NCBI RefSeq assembly: GCF_019649015.1
Contig: NZ_BLPI01000001.1
Span: 4,149,001 to 4,213,000 of the forward strand
DNA: 64,000 nucleotides
Direction: 5' to 3'
From: Agarivorans litoreus
Lineage (GTDB): Bacteria; Pseudomonadota; Gammaproteobacteria; Enterobacterales; Celerinatantimonadaceae
Each line of letters begins with the position of its first letter. Position 1 is the stretch's first letter. Of the stretch, positions 56,497 through 64,000 are shown in pieces. Below the pieces are notes generated by a model. That model searched no databases. It saw only the letters and a list, made by a program, of their open reading frames with translations, and had not been told where the DNA came from. The position numbers were made by a program, and so were the translations under genes.

Positions 56497-56820
56497 ATGC
56501 CTTATTTGCTTTTTCCTACCTATAGTTACTTAGTTTTAGTGGCAGCTTCTAAGGCAAACCTTTGTAGGTCGTTAACCAATTTTCTGTTGCTCTTCGGATT
56601 AACTCGTGCGTTGAGGGTCTTCAGCTTTGGTCCGAATATGGGGGAAATTTTACCGCCGTTAATGCTTATAGTGGTGGTATTGTTTCCTGTTTATCGGTTC
56701 ACCCGGTCACTTCAGCAGCCAAGTGTTAGCGCCAAATGGCTTTGGTTCATCGCTATTATAGCCGGGCTGGTGCATAGCCTTAGTTGGGCACTTTGGTTTG
56801 TCGCTATGGCTAACTTTTAA
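56497..56820 (+). CDS. Small hydrophobic membrane protein, possibly truncated
   Basis: A 107-residue reading frame with likely membrane segments near 3-16, 47-66 and 82-104. It begins 23 bases after the MITE, has no Shine-Dalgarno sequence, and its last codons overlap the convergent LysR gene by four bases. I do not recognise a family. The MITE may have replaced its promoter or cut off its original N-terminus. Confidence 0.5.
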   Translation: MPYLLFPTYSYLVLVAASKANLCRSLTNFLLLFGLTRALRVFSFGPNMGEILPPLMLIVVVLFPVYRFTRSLQQPSVSAKWLWFIAIIAGLVHSLSWALWFVAMANF

Positions 56821-57740
56821 TGAGTGACAAATTGCGTTTGTAAAGCATCCATGGCTAGTTGGACTTTTTGCTTTTCGTTGGGGTTAATTTTATGTACCAA
56901 ACTAAGCTCAAAGGGATAACTGTATTCATTGGGTTTTATTAAACGAATGGTTTGCTGGTCTATATAGCGCTGCGCTTCACTTAAGGGTAAATAGCCAATG
57001 TAGGCGCCAGATAGTATTAGGGCTAACCGGCTGTCGAATTGGTATCCTTTAGCGCCAAAGTTAAGTTGCTGAAGTTGAGCGCGTCCTTTTGGGTTTAGCT
57101 CAATACTAGGGTGAATCGCAGCATGTTTAGCTAGTAGCTCGCGATCTATATCTGCGTCGAGAGTGCTAAACAACGGTGATTGCTTGCTGGCACACAAATA
57201 GATAGATTCACTAAACACTACTTCACTCAAGAGTCCGTCAATGCTTCGGTAAGCAGGGTAAAACCCAACATGAGCTTGGTTGTTGATCAAGGCTGACTCA
57301 ATGTTTGCTACTGATTCCATGTTAAGTGATATACAAAGTCTTGGTGCTTGCTGTTTAATTGCGGTCACTGCCTTGGCTATGTTTTCAATACTCCTGTGAT
57401 CAAGCAGATCGGAATAAAGGATAACAAGCTCGCCAGTAAGAGGTTTTCCCAAGTTATCTACCAGCGAAGCAAATTCCTGAATAGACGAAAACAGCTGTAG
57501 GCAAGCCTGGTAAACAGTTTGGCCTCGCTCGGTAAGGGCAAAACCGGCTCTGCCTCTAACACATAACTTAATGTTCATTCTGCTTTCAAGGCTAGACATA
57601 TGAACACTAATGGTTGAACGAGTGATCCCCAAACTATGTTCAGCAGCCGCGAAGCCACCATGCTCAACGACTGCCTTAAATACTCTTAACAAGCGCAAAT
57701 CATATTCACTAAGCTGTTTTCCAGATAAGGGGTCTAACAT
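56817..57740 (-). CDS. LysR-family regulator, probably of gabDT
   Basis: A 307-residue DNA-binding regulator with a winged helix-turn-helix (about 12-70; FAAAEHSLGITRSTISVHMS) and a periplasmic-binding-protein-like effector domain (about 95-300). It is divergent from gabD, with 102 bases between, holding dyads that fit LysR sites (57751-57800). LysR proteins usually regulate the divergent operon in response to its substrate, so GABA or succinate semialdehyde is the expected signal. Confidence 0.85.
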   Translation of the reverse strand: MLDPLSGKQLSEYDLRLLRVFKAVVEHGGFAAAEHSLGITRSTISVHMSSLESRMNIKLCVRGRAGFALTERGQTVYQACLQLFSSIQEFASLVDNLGKPLTGELVILYSDLLDHRSIENIAKAVTAIKQQAPRLCISLNMESVANIESALINNQAHVGFYPAYRSIDGLLSEVVFSESIYLCASKQSPLFSTLDADIDRELLAKHAAIHPSIELNPKGRAQLQQLNFGAKGYQFDSRLALILSGAYIGYLPLSEAQRYIDQQTIRLIKPNEYSYPFELSLVHKINPNEKQKVQLAMDALQTQFVTH

Positions 57741-57750
57741 AGTTTTATAG

Positions 57751-57800
57751 ATACCAAACTAAAGTTTTATTGTTTGATATTTAACATCGTTTTAGATTGG
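57751..57800. promoter_or_regulatory. LysR-type operator region upstream of gabD
   Basis: ATACCAAAC at 57751-57759 and GTTTGATAT at 57772-57780 form a near-perfect dyad with 12 bases between. A third half-site, TTGGTAT, follows near 57796-57802. The layout of a strong dyad plus an extra site matches recognition and activation sites of LysR regulators. Confidence 0.5.
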
Positions 57801-57842
57801 TATTCAATGGACTAAAACAAGTTACAAGGGAAGTGAGCACTA

Positions 57843-59300
57843 ATGGAAGCGATTAAATACTCAAGTTTGATAAAAACACGGTCTTACATCAATGGCTGTT
57901 GGCATGCTTCTCAGCAGCGTTTTCCAGTACATAATCCGGCTAATCAGCAATGCTTGCTTGAGGTTGATGACTGCGGCTTACAAGGTGTTGAATTGGCAAT
58001 CCAGGCTGCTAAGGCTGCCCAAAAAGCGTGGGCTGCTAAATCGGCCAATGAGCGGGGTAATTTGCTGAGAAAATGGTATCAACTGATTATGCAGCATCAA
58101 GACGATTTAGCGAGCATTCTCACCCAAGAGCAAGGTAAGCCCTTAGCTGAAGCAAAGGGAGAAATAGCTTATGGTGCCGCTTTCTTAGACTGGTTTGCTG
58201 AAGAAGGTAAACGCTGTTACGGCGATGTAATACCAGCGCCAGCTAGTGACAAACGTATTGTTGTGGTTAAGCAAGCTGTGGGTGTAGTGGCTGCAGTAAC
58301 GCCTTGGAATTTTCCTAACGCCATGATTGCACGAAAAGCTGCAGCTGCCTTAGCGGCAGGTTGTACTTTTGTGGTTCGCCCAGCTCAGCTTACCCCAATC
58401 TCGGCGCTAGCGTTGGCGCAATTGGCCGAAGAAGCCGGCATTCCACCAGGTGTGTTTAATGTAGTTGTAGGTGAAGATGCCAGGGGCATGGGCAAGTTAC
58501 TAACCGAAAGCCCAGATGTGGCCAAATTTACCTTTACTGGCTCCACGGCGGTGGGCAAACAACTTATAGCTCAGTGTGCGAGTACGGTTAAAAAAGTATC
58601 TATGGAGTTAGGAGGAAACGCGCCATTTATTGTATTTGATGACGCCGATATTGATGCCGCGGTGCAAGGAGCGATAGCTTCAAAATACCGAAATGCTGGT
58701 CAAACATGTGTGTGTGCTAACCGCTTTCTGGTTCAAAAGGGTGTTTATCAACAATTTAGCGAAAAGCTGGCAGAAGCACTAGCAAAACTCACTGTGGGTG
58801 ACGGGATGCAAGCGAATGTCGATATAGGTCCAATGATAAGTGAGCAAGCAAAAGAAGCTGTGCATGAATTGGTGGTTGATTCACAGAAAGCCGGCGCAAA
58901 GGTTATTTATGGCGGGCAAGCTCATCAAGCAGGAAAACAGTTTTATCAACCCACCATTATGACTCAGGTAAGCAATGATATGCCGATTGCCAAAAATGAG
59001 ATATTTGGCCCTGTAGCACCACTAATTATGTTTGATACAGAAGAGCAGGCCATAGCCTTAGCCAATGATACTGAATATGGTTTAGCAGCTTATTTTTACA
59101 CTCGCGATATTGGTCGAGTATGGCGTGTTGGTGAAGCGTTGGAATATGGCATGGTTGGCATCAACGAAGGGATTATCTCAAATGCTGCTGCACCGTTTGG
59201 TGGCGTTAAACAATCGGGTAATGGGCGAGAAGGCTCGCACTATGGTTTAGATGACTACACAGAAATTAAGTATTTGTGTATGGGCGGCGTAAACAGCTAA
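57843..59300 (+). CDS. gabD: Succinate-semialdehyde dehydrogenase GabD
   Basis: A 485-residue aldehyde dehydrogenase that oxidises succinate semialdehyde to succinate with NADP. The catalytic glutamate is in SMELGGNAPFIVFDDAD near 256-272, and the cysteine is in NAGQTCVCANR near 286-296; the second Cys after the nucleophile is typical of this subfamily. PWNFPNAMIARK near 154 shows the cofactor site. It is 15 bases before gabT in a GABA-degradation operon. Confidence 0.94.
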   Translation: MEAIKYSSLIKTRSYINGCWHASQQRFPVHNPANQQCLLEVDDCGLQGVELAIQAAKAAQKAWAAKSANERGNLLRKWYQLIMQHQDDLASILTQEQGKPLAEAKGEIAYGAAFLDWFAEEGKRCYGDVIPAPASDKRIVVVKQAVGVVAAVTPWNFPNAMIARKAAAALAAGCTFVVRPAQLTPISALALAQLAEEAGIPPGVFNVVVGEDARGMGKLLTESPDVAKFTFTGSTAVGKQLIAQCASTVKKVSMELGGNAPFIVFDDADIDAAVQGAIASKYRNAGQTCVCANRFLVQKGVYQQFSEKLAEALAKLTVGDGMQANVDIGPMISEQAKEAVHELVVDSQKAGAKVIYGGQAHQAGKQFYQPTIMTQVSNDMPIAKNEIFGPVAPLIMFDTEEQAIALANDTEYGLAAYFYTRDIGRVWRVGEALEYGMVGINEGIISNAAAPFGGVKQSGNGREGSHYGLDDYTEIKYLCMGGVNS

Positions 59301-59315
59301 CAATAGGAGACAGGG

Positions 59316-60596
59316 ATGAATAACCAGCAACTACAAGAAAGAAAACAAAGTGTCATTGCACGCGGCCAAGGCAATGTTTATCCAGTTTATGCTGAGAGAG
59401 CGTTAAATGCTGAGCTGTGGGACGTAGAAGGTAAGCGCTATATAGATTTTGCCACTGGTATTGCTGTATGTAATACCGGCCATAGCCACCCAAAAGTTGT
59501 GGCTGCAGCAAAACAGCAACTGGATAAGTTTAGCCATACCTGTGTAATGATTAATCCCTACGAGAGCGCAGTGGAGTTAGCAGAAAAGCTAGTCGCTATT
59601 GCGCCAGGTGATAGTGATAAAAAAGCCATGTTTGTAACTACCGGAGCAGAAGCGGTAGAAAATGCGGTTAAAATCGCACGGGCTGCTACTGGGCGTCGCG
59701 GGGTTATTGCGTTTAATGGCGGTTTCCATGGGAGAACAAATCTTACTATGGCGTTAACCGGAAAAATTACCCCTTACAAACATCAATTTGGGCCCTTTGC
59801 CGGAGATATTTATCACGCCCCTTATCCTATGCAAATGCACGGTATAAGCAGTGAGCAGAGCCTGCAAGCACTCAACAATATCTTTAAGGTCGATATCGCT
59901 GCAGAAGATGTAGCGGCATTAATCGTTGAGCCGATTCAAGGTGAGGGTGGTTTTTATCCTGCTCCTAAAGAATTCCTACAGGCACTTAGAGCGCTTTGTG
60001 ACCAACACGGTATCGTTTTAATCATGGATGAAATCCAAACTGGATTTGGAAGAACCGGTAAAATGTTTAATTGCGAGTACGCCGATGTTGAGCCTGATTT
60101 GATTACCATGGCAAAAGGCATTGCCGGCGGCTTTCCATTATCGGCGGTGGTTGGTAAATCATCAATAATGGATGCTCCTTTACCTGGTGGATTGGGCGGT
60201 ACCTACGGTGGCTCACCGGTAGCGTGTAGTGCGGCTTTAGCAGTACTTGATGTGATTGAAGAGCAAGATTTGGTGGCGCGTGCTAATCAAATTGGCCAAC
60301 AGTTTGGCGAATACTTGCATCCGTTGCAGCAGCAATTTCCCGGCCTGATTGGCGACATTCGCATTTCAGGGGCGATGATTGCCATGGAGCTTATCGAAAA
60401 TGGTGATGTAACTAGAGCCAATACCGCATTAACTCAAGCGCTTATTGCCAATGCCGCAAATTATGGCCTTGTACTATTAGCCTGTGGTTTTTATGGGAAT
60501 GTGATTCGCTTTCTACCAGCACTAACTATTGAGGATGAGATAGTTGATGAAGGCATGCAGCAGTTTTGTCGCTTGTTTAGATCTTTAGCCAGTTAA
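59316..60596 (+). CDS. gabT: 4-aminobutyrate aminotransferase GabT
   Basis: A 426-residue PLP enzyme moving the amino group of GABA to 2-oxoglutarate. TTGAEAVENAVKIARAATGR (about 108-127) binds PLP phosphate, DEIQTGFGRTG near 239-249 binds the ring, and MAKGIAGGFPLSAVVG near 265-280 has the PLP lysine. It forms the first step of the pathway completed by gabD. A strong terminator follows. Confidence 0.95.
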   Translation: MNNQQLQERKQSVIARGQGNVYPVYAERALNAELWDVEGKRYIDFATGIAVCNTGHSHPKVVAAAKQQLDKFSHTCVMINPYESAVELAEKLVAIAPGDSDKKAMFVTTGAEAVENAVKIARAATGRRGVIAFNGGFHGRTNLTMALTGKITPYKHQFGPFAGDIYHAPYPMQMHGISSEQSLQALNNIFKVDIAAEDVAALIVEPIQGEGGFYPAPKEFLQALRALCDQHGIVLIMDEIQTGFGRTGKMFNCEYADVEPDLITMAKGIAGGFPLSAVVGKSSIMDAPLPGGLGGTYGGSPVACSAALAVLDVIEEQDLVARANQIGQQFGEYLHPLQQQFPGLIGDIRISGAMIAMELIENGDVTRANTALTQALIANAANYGLVLLACGFYGNVIRFLPALTIEDEIVDEGMQQFCRLFRSLAS

Positions 60597-60624
60597 TTCA
60601 AAGCAAATTCAAACAAGTTAACTT

Positions 60625-60655
60625 AAAGCAGCGCTCACTAAGCGCTGCTTTTTTT
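60625..60655 (+). terminator. Terminator of gabDT
   Basis: AAAGCAGCGCT and AGCGCTGCTTT pair perfectly across a five-base loop with a seven-base T run. Confidence 0.93.
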
Positions 60656-60785
60656 GTTGTTTTAAAGCTATACAAGCGCTTGCTGCTTAGCTATGTTGTT
60701 ATCTAAGGTCATGATTAAAAGCAATGTTTTGTGATAGCCTCGCTTTCTAAATTGCTTAAGTAATTAACGTTTTATAGGAAATAGA

Positions 60786-62144
60786 ATGCCGCACCCTTTG
60801 CCCAATAGCCCGAGCACTTTACTTGTTTTACTAAGGTGGCTGTTATTGCTAATCCCCTTGGCCTTTGTGGTAGGTTCGTTAAACGCCTTGTTTTTGTATT
60901 TGCTCGATTATGCTAGCCATACCCGAGCCGATAACCCTTACTTGTTGTACTTCTTGCCTTTGGCCGGCGTAGTGGTGGTTTTTATCTATCGCCGTTTTGG
61001 AAAAAACTCCGAATCAGGCAACAATCTCATCATTGATGAGATCCATCAACCTGGTGCAGGTATTCCTGCTCGTATGGCGCCTTTAGTGCTAATTTCTACA
61101 GTAGTTACGCATTTGTTTGGTGGCTCTGCTGGTCGCGAAGGAACCGCTGTGCAAATCGGCGGAGCATGCAGTGCCGCTTACGGGAAGCTATTCAAACTTA
61201 GTGGCCGAGACTATCAAATTTTGCTTAGCGCAGGGGTAGCTGCTGGATTCTCCGCGTTATTCAGTACGCCTCTTGCCGCTACTATTTTTGCAATTGAGGT
61301 GTTGGCGGTTGGTAGGATCCGCTTTGACTCAGTCATTCCCGCTTTATTTGCAGCGATTTTAGCTGACTTAGTATGCTCCGCTTGGGGCACGCCTCATACC
61401 CAATATAAAATCGATTTTCTGGAACACGTGATGCTGTTTGAGCATCTGGTTCATGTTGATTTGATCATGTTAGGTAAGGTACTTATCGCCGCTATAGCGT
61501 TTGGTATAACAGGCTACCTGTTTGGCGAAACGGTGTTTGTACTTAAAGATATCTTTAAACACCTATTTAAGAACCCCTATTTGATAGCAGTAATTGGCGG
61601 ACTCATAGTTATTGGCATTGTGAGCTTAATAGGCAATCAAGACTACATAGGTTTGGGAGTTAACAGTTACCGAGAAGGTGGGGTAAGTATCATTAGTGCC
61701 TTTAACGAAGGAGGAGCAGAATGGTACAGCTGGATGCTTAAGTTGTTGCTAACGGCAATCACTCTTGCTGCTGGCTTTAAAGGTGGTGAGGTAACGCCAT
61801 TGTTTTTCATCGGGGCTACCTTAGGTAACACCTTGGCGTGGATAATGGGCGCACCAGTGGATTTATTTGCAGCAATTGGCTTTATTGCAGTGTTTGCCGC
61901 AGCTACCAATACACCGTTAGCCTGTACCATTATGGGTGTTGAGTTGTTTGGCTCTGATCATTTACTCTATTTTGCTGTAGCTTGTTTCGTTGCCTATTAC
62001 TTTAGCGGTCACACCGGTATTTATTCTGCGCAACGGGTGGCAGTGCCAAAGTCTACAAACTTTGCGGCGCACGAGAAAACCTTGGGTGAAATTAGGGCGG
62101 CCAATAACCGTTTGGTGTCTTGGTTGAAAAAACGAAACAAATAA
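60786..62144 (+). CDS. CLC-family anion antiporter, fluoride type (EriC-F/CLC-F)
   Basis: A 452-residue inner-membrane protein with the CLC fold. The gating motif reads GREGT (116-120, glutamate E118) instead of GREGP of chloride CLCs. SGNNLIIDEIH (77-87) replaces the chloride-binding GSGIP loop, and GFKGGEVTPLFFIG (330-343) carries the EVT triplet characteristic of fluoride/proton antiporters, with Y413 in GHTGIYS. Those features point to fluoride export rather than chloride transport. No fluoride (crcB) riboswitch is seen in the 189 bases before it. Family firm, fluoride specificity inferred. Confidence 0.8.
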   Translation: MPHPLPNSPSTLLVLLRWLLLLIPLAFVVGSLNALFLYLLDYASHTRADNPYLLYFLPLAGVVVVFIYRRFGKNSESGNNLIIDEIHQPGAGIPARMAPLVLISTVVTHLFGGSAGREGTAVQIGGACSAAYGKLFKLSGRDYQILLSAGVAAGFSALFSTPLAATIFAIEVLAVGRIRFDSVIPALFAAILADLVCSAWGTPHTQYKIDFLEHVMLFEHLVHVDLIMLGKVLIAAIAFGITGYLFGETVFVLKDIFKHLFKNPYLIAVIGGLIVIGIVSLIGNQDYIGLGVNSYREGGVSIISAFNEGGAEWYSWMLKLLLTAITLAAGFKGGEVTPLFFIGATLGNTLAWIMGAPVDLFAAIGFIAVFAAATNTPLACTIMGVELFGSDHLLYFAVACFVAYYFSGHTGIYSAQRVAVPKSTNFAAHEKTLGEIRAANNRLVSWLKKRNK

Positions 62145-62501
62145 ATGCAAGTTAAAACGCCTCACTCATCTTTATTAGTATTGGTTATATTGCTATGGCC
62201 TAATATAGCGTTTGCTTACCCTGGCAATTTAACCACTCATTTTGAAGGTGAAGAGTTAAAAGCAACCGTAAGCTCAAACACTGATCGACCTATCCGTTGT
62301 CAACTTTCTGCGGGCCCAGATATTGTGTGGATGGAGATTGATGACAAACAAGAGAATTTTAAATTTGCCAAAGGCTACAAAACTCATCACCTTAGCCTGT
62401 ATTGCAAGATCATCGAACAGAAGACCAAGGCAAGGCCTTGGCGACTAAACCCCTATAATACTCCCATTCCTGAGTGGAATAAGGTCATCTTTCCAGATTA
62501 G
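62145..62501 (+). CDS. Small secreted protein of unknown function
   Basis: A 118-residue protein with a clear signal peptide (about 1-23, cleaved after AFA) and two cysteines in the mature part (near 52 and 87) that could form a disulfide. It starts directly at the base after the CLC stop codon, so translation is coupled. No family is recognised. The tight link suggests a periplasmic partner, but this is only inference. Confidence 0.6.
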   Translation: MQVKTPHSSLLVLVILLWPNIAFAYPGNLTTHFEGEELKATVSSNTDRPIRCQLSAGPDIVWMEIDDKQENFKFAKGYKTHHLSLYCKIIEQKTKARPWRLNPYNTPIPEWNKVIFPD

Positions 62502-62533
62502 CCTTGGCAATGTTAAGCCATTTCTATAGCTTG

Positions 62534-63247
62534 TTACTGAGCTTTAAATGGGCAGGGTGAACCGTCAATGACTAAATCACTTAGTCTCTCGGGTTTTGGT
62601 ATATCTTGTTCATCAATATCGAGTTGGCTAGCCAGTAAGCGGCTAAACATTTGCCAGCTTTTTAATTGGCAAAACTCTTCGGTTTCACCCGGATAGGGTT
62701 TAGCTAACAGTGGCGCTAAGGTTGAAGAGGAGGTAGCAAAAATGGTTAATAACCATTTTAGTTCAGCAATGTTGAAGTGTTTTACATACCCTTGCTTGTG
62801 GCATTCAATCACTAGGTCTTCAAGAATCTTTCGTACTTGAGCATCTTCTTCTAAAAAATACTCAAACAATTCTTGTTCATTGTTTACTGCATCATTAAGC
62901 AGCCTAACCGGCTGAGGATCGACTTGAAGTGCAGCTAAGATCTTAACCAGTAAATCAAACAACTGATGACGACAAGACAGGCCTTGTTTTTGCTCTGAAA
63001 CTAGCAAGTTTACATAGTTTAAAAACCGCTGGTGCATGCAGTCACATATATGCTGCCAAATTTGCAGCTTAGAGCCAAAATGATGACGGATGAGGGTATG
63101 AGACACACCTGCTTGTTCACTAATCGCGCGCAGTGATACAACGGCATAGCCTTTACTGGCAAAAAGATCTGCGGCAGCGATTAAAATCTTGGTACGGGTT
63201 TCTTCTGCTACTTTGGCGCTTTGTCGTCCGGTGCGTTTTTCAGTCAT
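62534..63247 (-). CDS. TetR-family repressor, likely of the divergent efflux genes
   Basis: A 237-residue regulator with an N-terminal TetR helix-turn-helix (about 16-62; KGYAVVSLRAISEQAGVSHT, then LIRHHFGSK) and a C-terminal ligand domain. It is divergent from an RND efflux adaptor gene. Two long palindromes lie in the intergenic region and presumably bind it, so it likely represses the pump and itself. Ligand unknown. Confidence 0.88.
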   Translation of the reverse strand: MTEKRTGRQSAKVAEETRTKILIAAADLFASKGYAVVSLRAISEQAGVSHTLIRHHFGSKLQIWQHICDCMHQRFLNYVNLLVSEQKQGLSCRHQLFDLLVKILAALQVDPQPVRLLNDAVNNEQELFEYFLEEDAQVRKILEDLVIECHKQGYVKHFNIAELKWLLTIFATSSSTLAPLLAKPYPGETEEFCQLKSWQMFSRLLASQLDIDEQDIPKPERLSDLVIDGSPCPFKAQ

Positions 63248-63306
63248 CTTCTACAATTACTTAACTCTAATTCACGGTGCTTTTAAAACTAAGCGTAGTC
63301 TATCAT

Positions 63307-63338
63307 AAGTTTTACTTTCCACGCGGAAAGTAAAACTT
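63307..63338. promoter_or_regulatory. Palindromic operator 1 (TetR)
   Basis: AAGTTTTACTTTCC and GGAAAGTAAAACTT are perfect 14-base arms separated by four bases. It shares the core TACTTTCC-N4-GGAAAGTA with operator 2. Confidence 0.78.
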
Positions 63339-63356
63339 GATCAGCAAGAGGGTGAT

Positions 63357-63386
63357 CAATATACTTTCCGACTGGAAAGTATATTG
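63357..63386. promoter_or_regulatory. Palindromic operator 2 (TetR)
   Basis: CAATATACTTTCC and GGAAAGTATATTG are perfect 13-base arms separated by four bases. Its centre is 49 bases from that of operator 1 and 42 bases before the adaptor start codon, so it probably covers the adaptor promoter. Confidence 0.8.
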
Positions 63387-63412
63387 GACTGTTTGTTCAA
63401 ACGGAGCAACTA

Positions 63413-64000
63413 ATGAGAACATATCTAACAAACAAGGCTGTTTGGCAGCGGCTTAGTTTTGTAGGCCTGATGATGCTGGTATTGCAAGCCTGTGAACCTG
63501 CTCATTCAGAGCCTGTTAATGAAATTGTAAAACCCGTCAAGTTGTTGGAAGTACCTGAAACCTTTAACGCTGTTGACTACAATTTTGTGGCGCAGGTTCA
63601 GGCAACTAGCCGAGCTCAATTGGCCTTTCAAGTGTCCGGTGAAATACAGCAAATGAACGTGAAAATGGGGCAGCTTGTAAATAAAGGGGATTTACTTGCC
63701 GCTCTTGACCCTCATGATTTTCAGTTGGCTGTTGATGCGCGTAAAGCTCAATTTGATTTAGAAAAAGCCCGTCGCACAAGATCTGAGCAACTATTTGCTA
63801 AGAAATTAATTTCTGAGGATAACTACGATCAAGTTCTTACAGCCTACACAGAAGCACAGGCTAATTTGGATCAAGCCACCACTGATTTAGCCTACACCAA
63901 ACTTCACGCACCCTTCTCTGGCGTTGTATCGCTGACTTACGCCAAACAATACCAGTTTGCCGGTGCAAAACAGCCGGTATTGAGTTTGTTAGGCGATGAG
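63413..64000 (+). CDS. RND efflux periplasmic adaptor (HlyD/MFP family), cut by window end
   Basis: The first 196 residues of a membrane-fusion protein; the frame stays open to the window end. A signal with lipobox (LQAC, cysteine at residue 27) makes it a lipoprotein. The lipoyl-like half is seen at about 64-95 (AFQVSGEIQQMNVKMGQLV) and its return at about 165-180 (YTKLHAPFSGVVS), with a helical hairpin between (100-160). GGAG lies six bases before the ATG. An RND pump gene is expected downstream. Substrate is unknown. Confidence 0.88.
   Translation, partial: MRTYLTNKAVWQRLSFVGLMMLVLQACEPAHSEPVNEIVKPVKLLEVPETFNAVDYNFVAQVQATSRAQLAFQVSGEIQQMNVKMGQLVNKGDLLAALDPHDFQLAVDARKAQFDLEKARRTRSEQLFAKKLISEDNYDQVLTAYTEAQANLDQATTDLAYTKLHAPFSGVVSLTYAKQYQFAGAKQPVLSLLGDE

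Noticed and set aside
60597..60785. Fluoride (crcB) riboswitch upstream of the CLC gene
   Set aside because: I looked for the conserved GGNGATGG opening and the downstream CTGAT segment and saw neither.

Overview
The window is a stretch of chromosome from a marine-type gammaproteobacterium. Gene content and order match the Alteromonadales/Vibrionales side of the class: the yceD-rpmF-plsX-fabHDG-acpP-fabF-pabC-mltG-tmk-holB-tatD order, letA/letB-rsmF beside yebG/msrC/proQ/prc, and a NarQ/NarP pair beside a nap operon with a TIGR02808-type small protein. Base composition is moderately AT-rich. I cannot fix the genus from sequence alone; something like Agarivorans or a relative is a guess. Most of the window is core genome. 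I see no rRNA, tRNA, CRISPR array, prophage or intact insertion sequence.

Layout. 1-6.2 kb: an OFA-type MFS carrier, SlyD, a cardiolipin-synthase-like lipoprotein and the radical-SAM protein YgiQ. 6.2-20.7 kb: a nitrate-respiration and molybdenum island. It has the NarQ/NarP sensor pair, MoaA, NapFDABC plus a 43-residue membrane protein, MobA-MoaBCDE, the ModABC transporter and MoeA. It therefore encodes nitrate sensing, molybdate uptake, most cofactor synthesis and guanylylation, and the enzyme that uses the cofactor. The napF promoter carries a perfect FNR site and a near-perfect NarP 7-2-7 site, and moaA has a leader resembling a molybdenum-cofactor riboswitch. 21-30.5 kb: GNAT, acylphosphatase, MetG, Udk, AsmA, a small tyrosine phosphatase and RNase E, whose tail holds a 15-unit repeat. 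30.5-43 kb: RluC, Maf, then the fatty-acid synthesis cluster running into cell-wall, nucleotide and replication genes. 43-54 kb: RsmF, the LetA/LetB envelope lipid-transport system with LetA as two genes, LexA-controlled YebG, MsrC, ProQ, Prc and RNase II. 54-64 kb: more accessory genes. These are a cobalamin adenosyltransferase, cysteine desulfidase, a MITE, a LysR-gabDT GABA locus, a fluoride-type CLC antiporter, and a TetR regulator divergent from a truncated RND efflux adaptor, with two long palindromic operators between them.

The least explained parts are the 262-bp MITE (56212-56473), the rne-rluC intergenic region (a possible small transcript with a 22-codon ORF), the paired dyads in front of the efflux adaptor, the U-less hairpins punctuating the nap locus, and an apparently leaderless yceD transcript. 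I found no wholly new multi-gene system.
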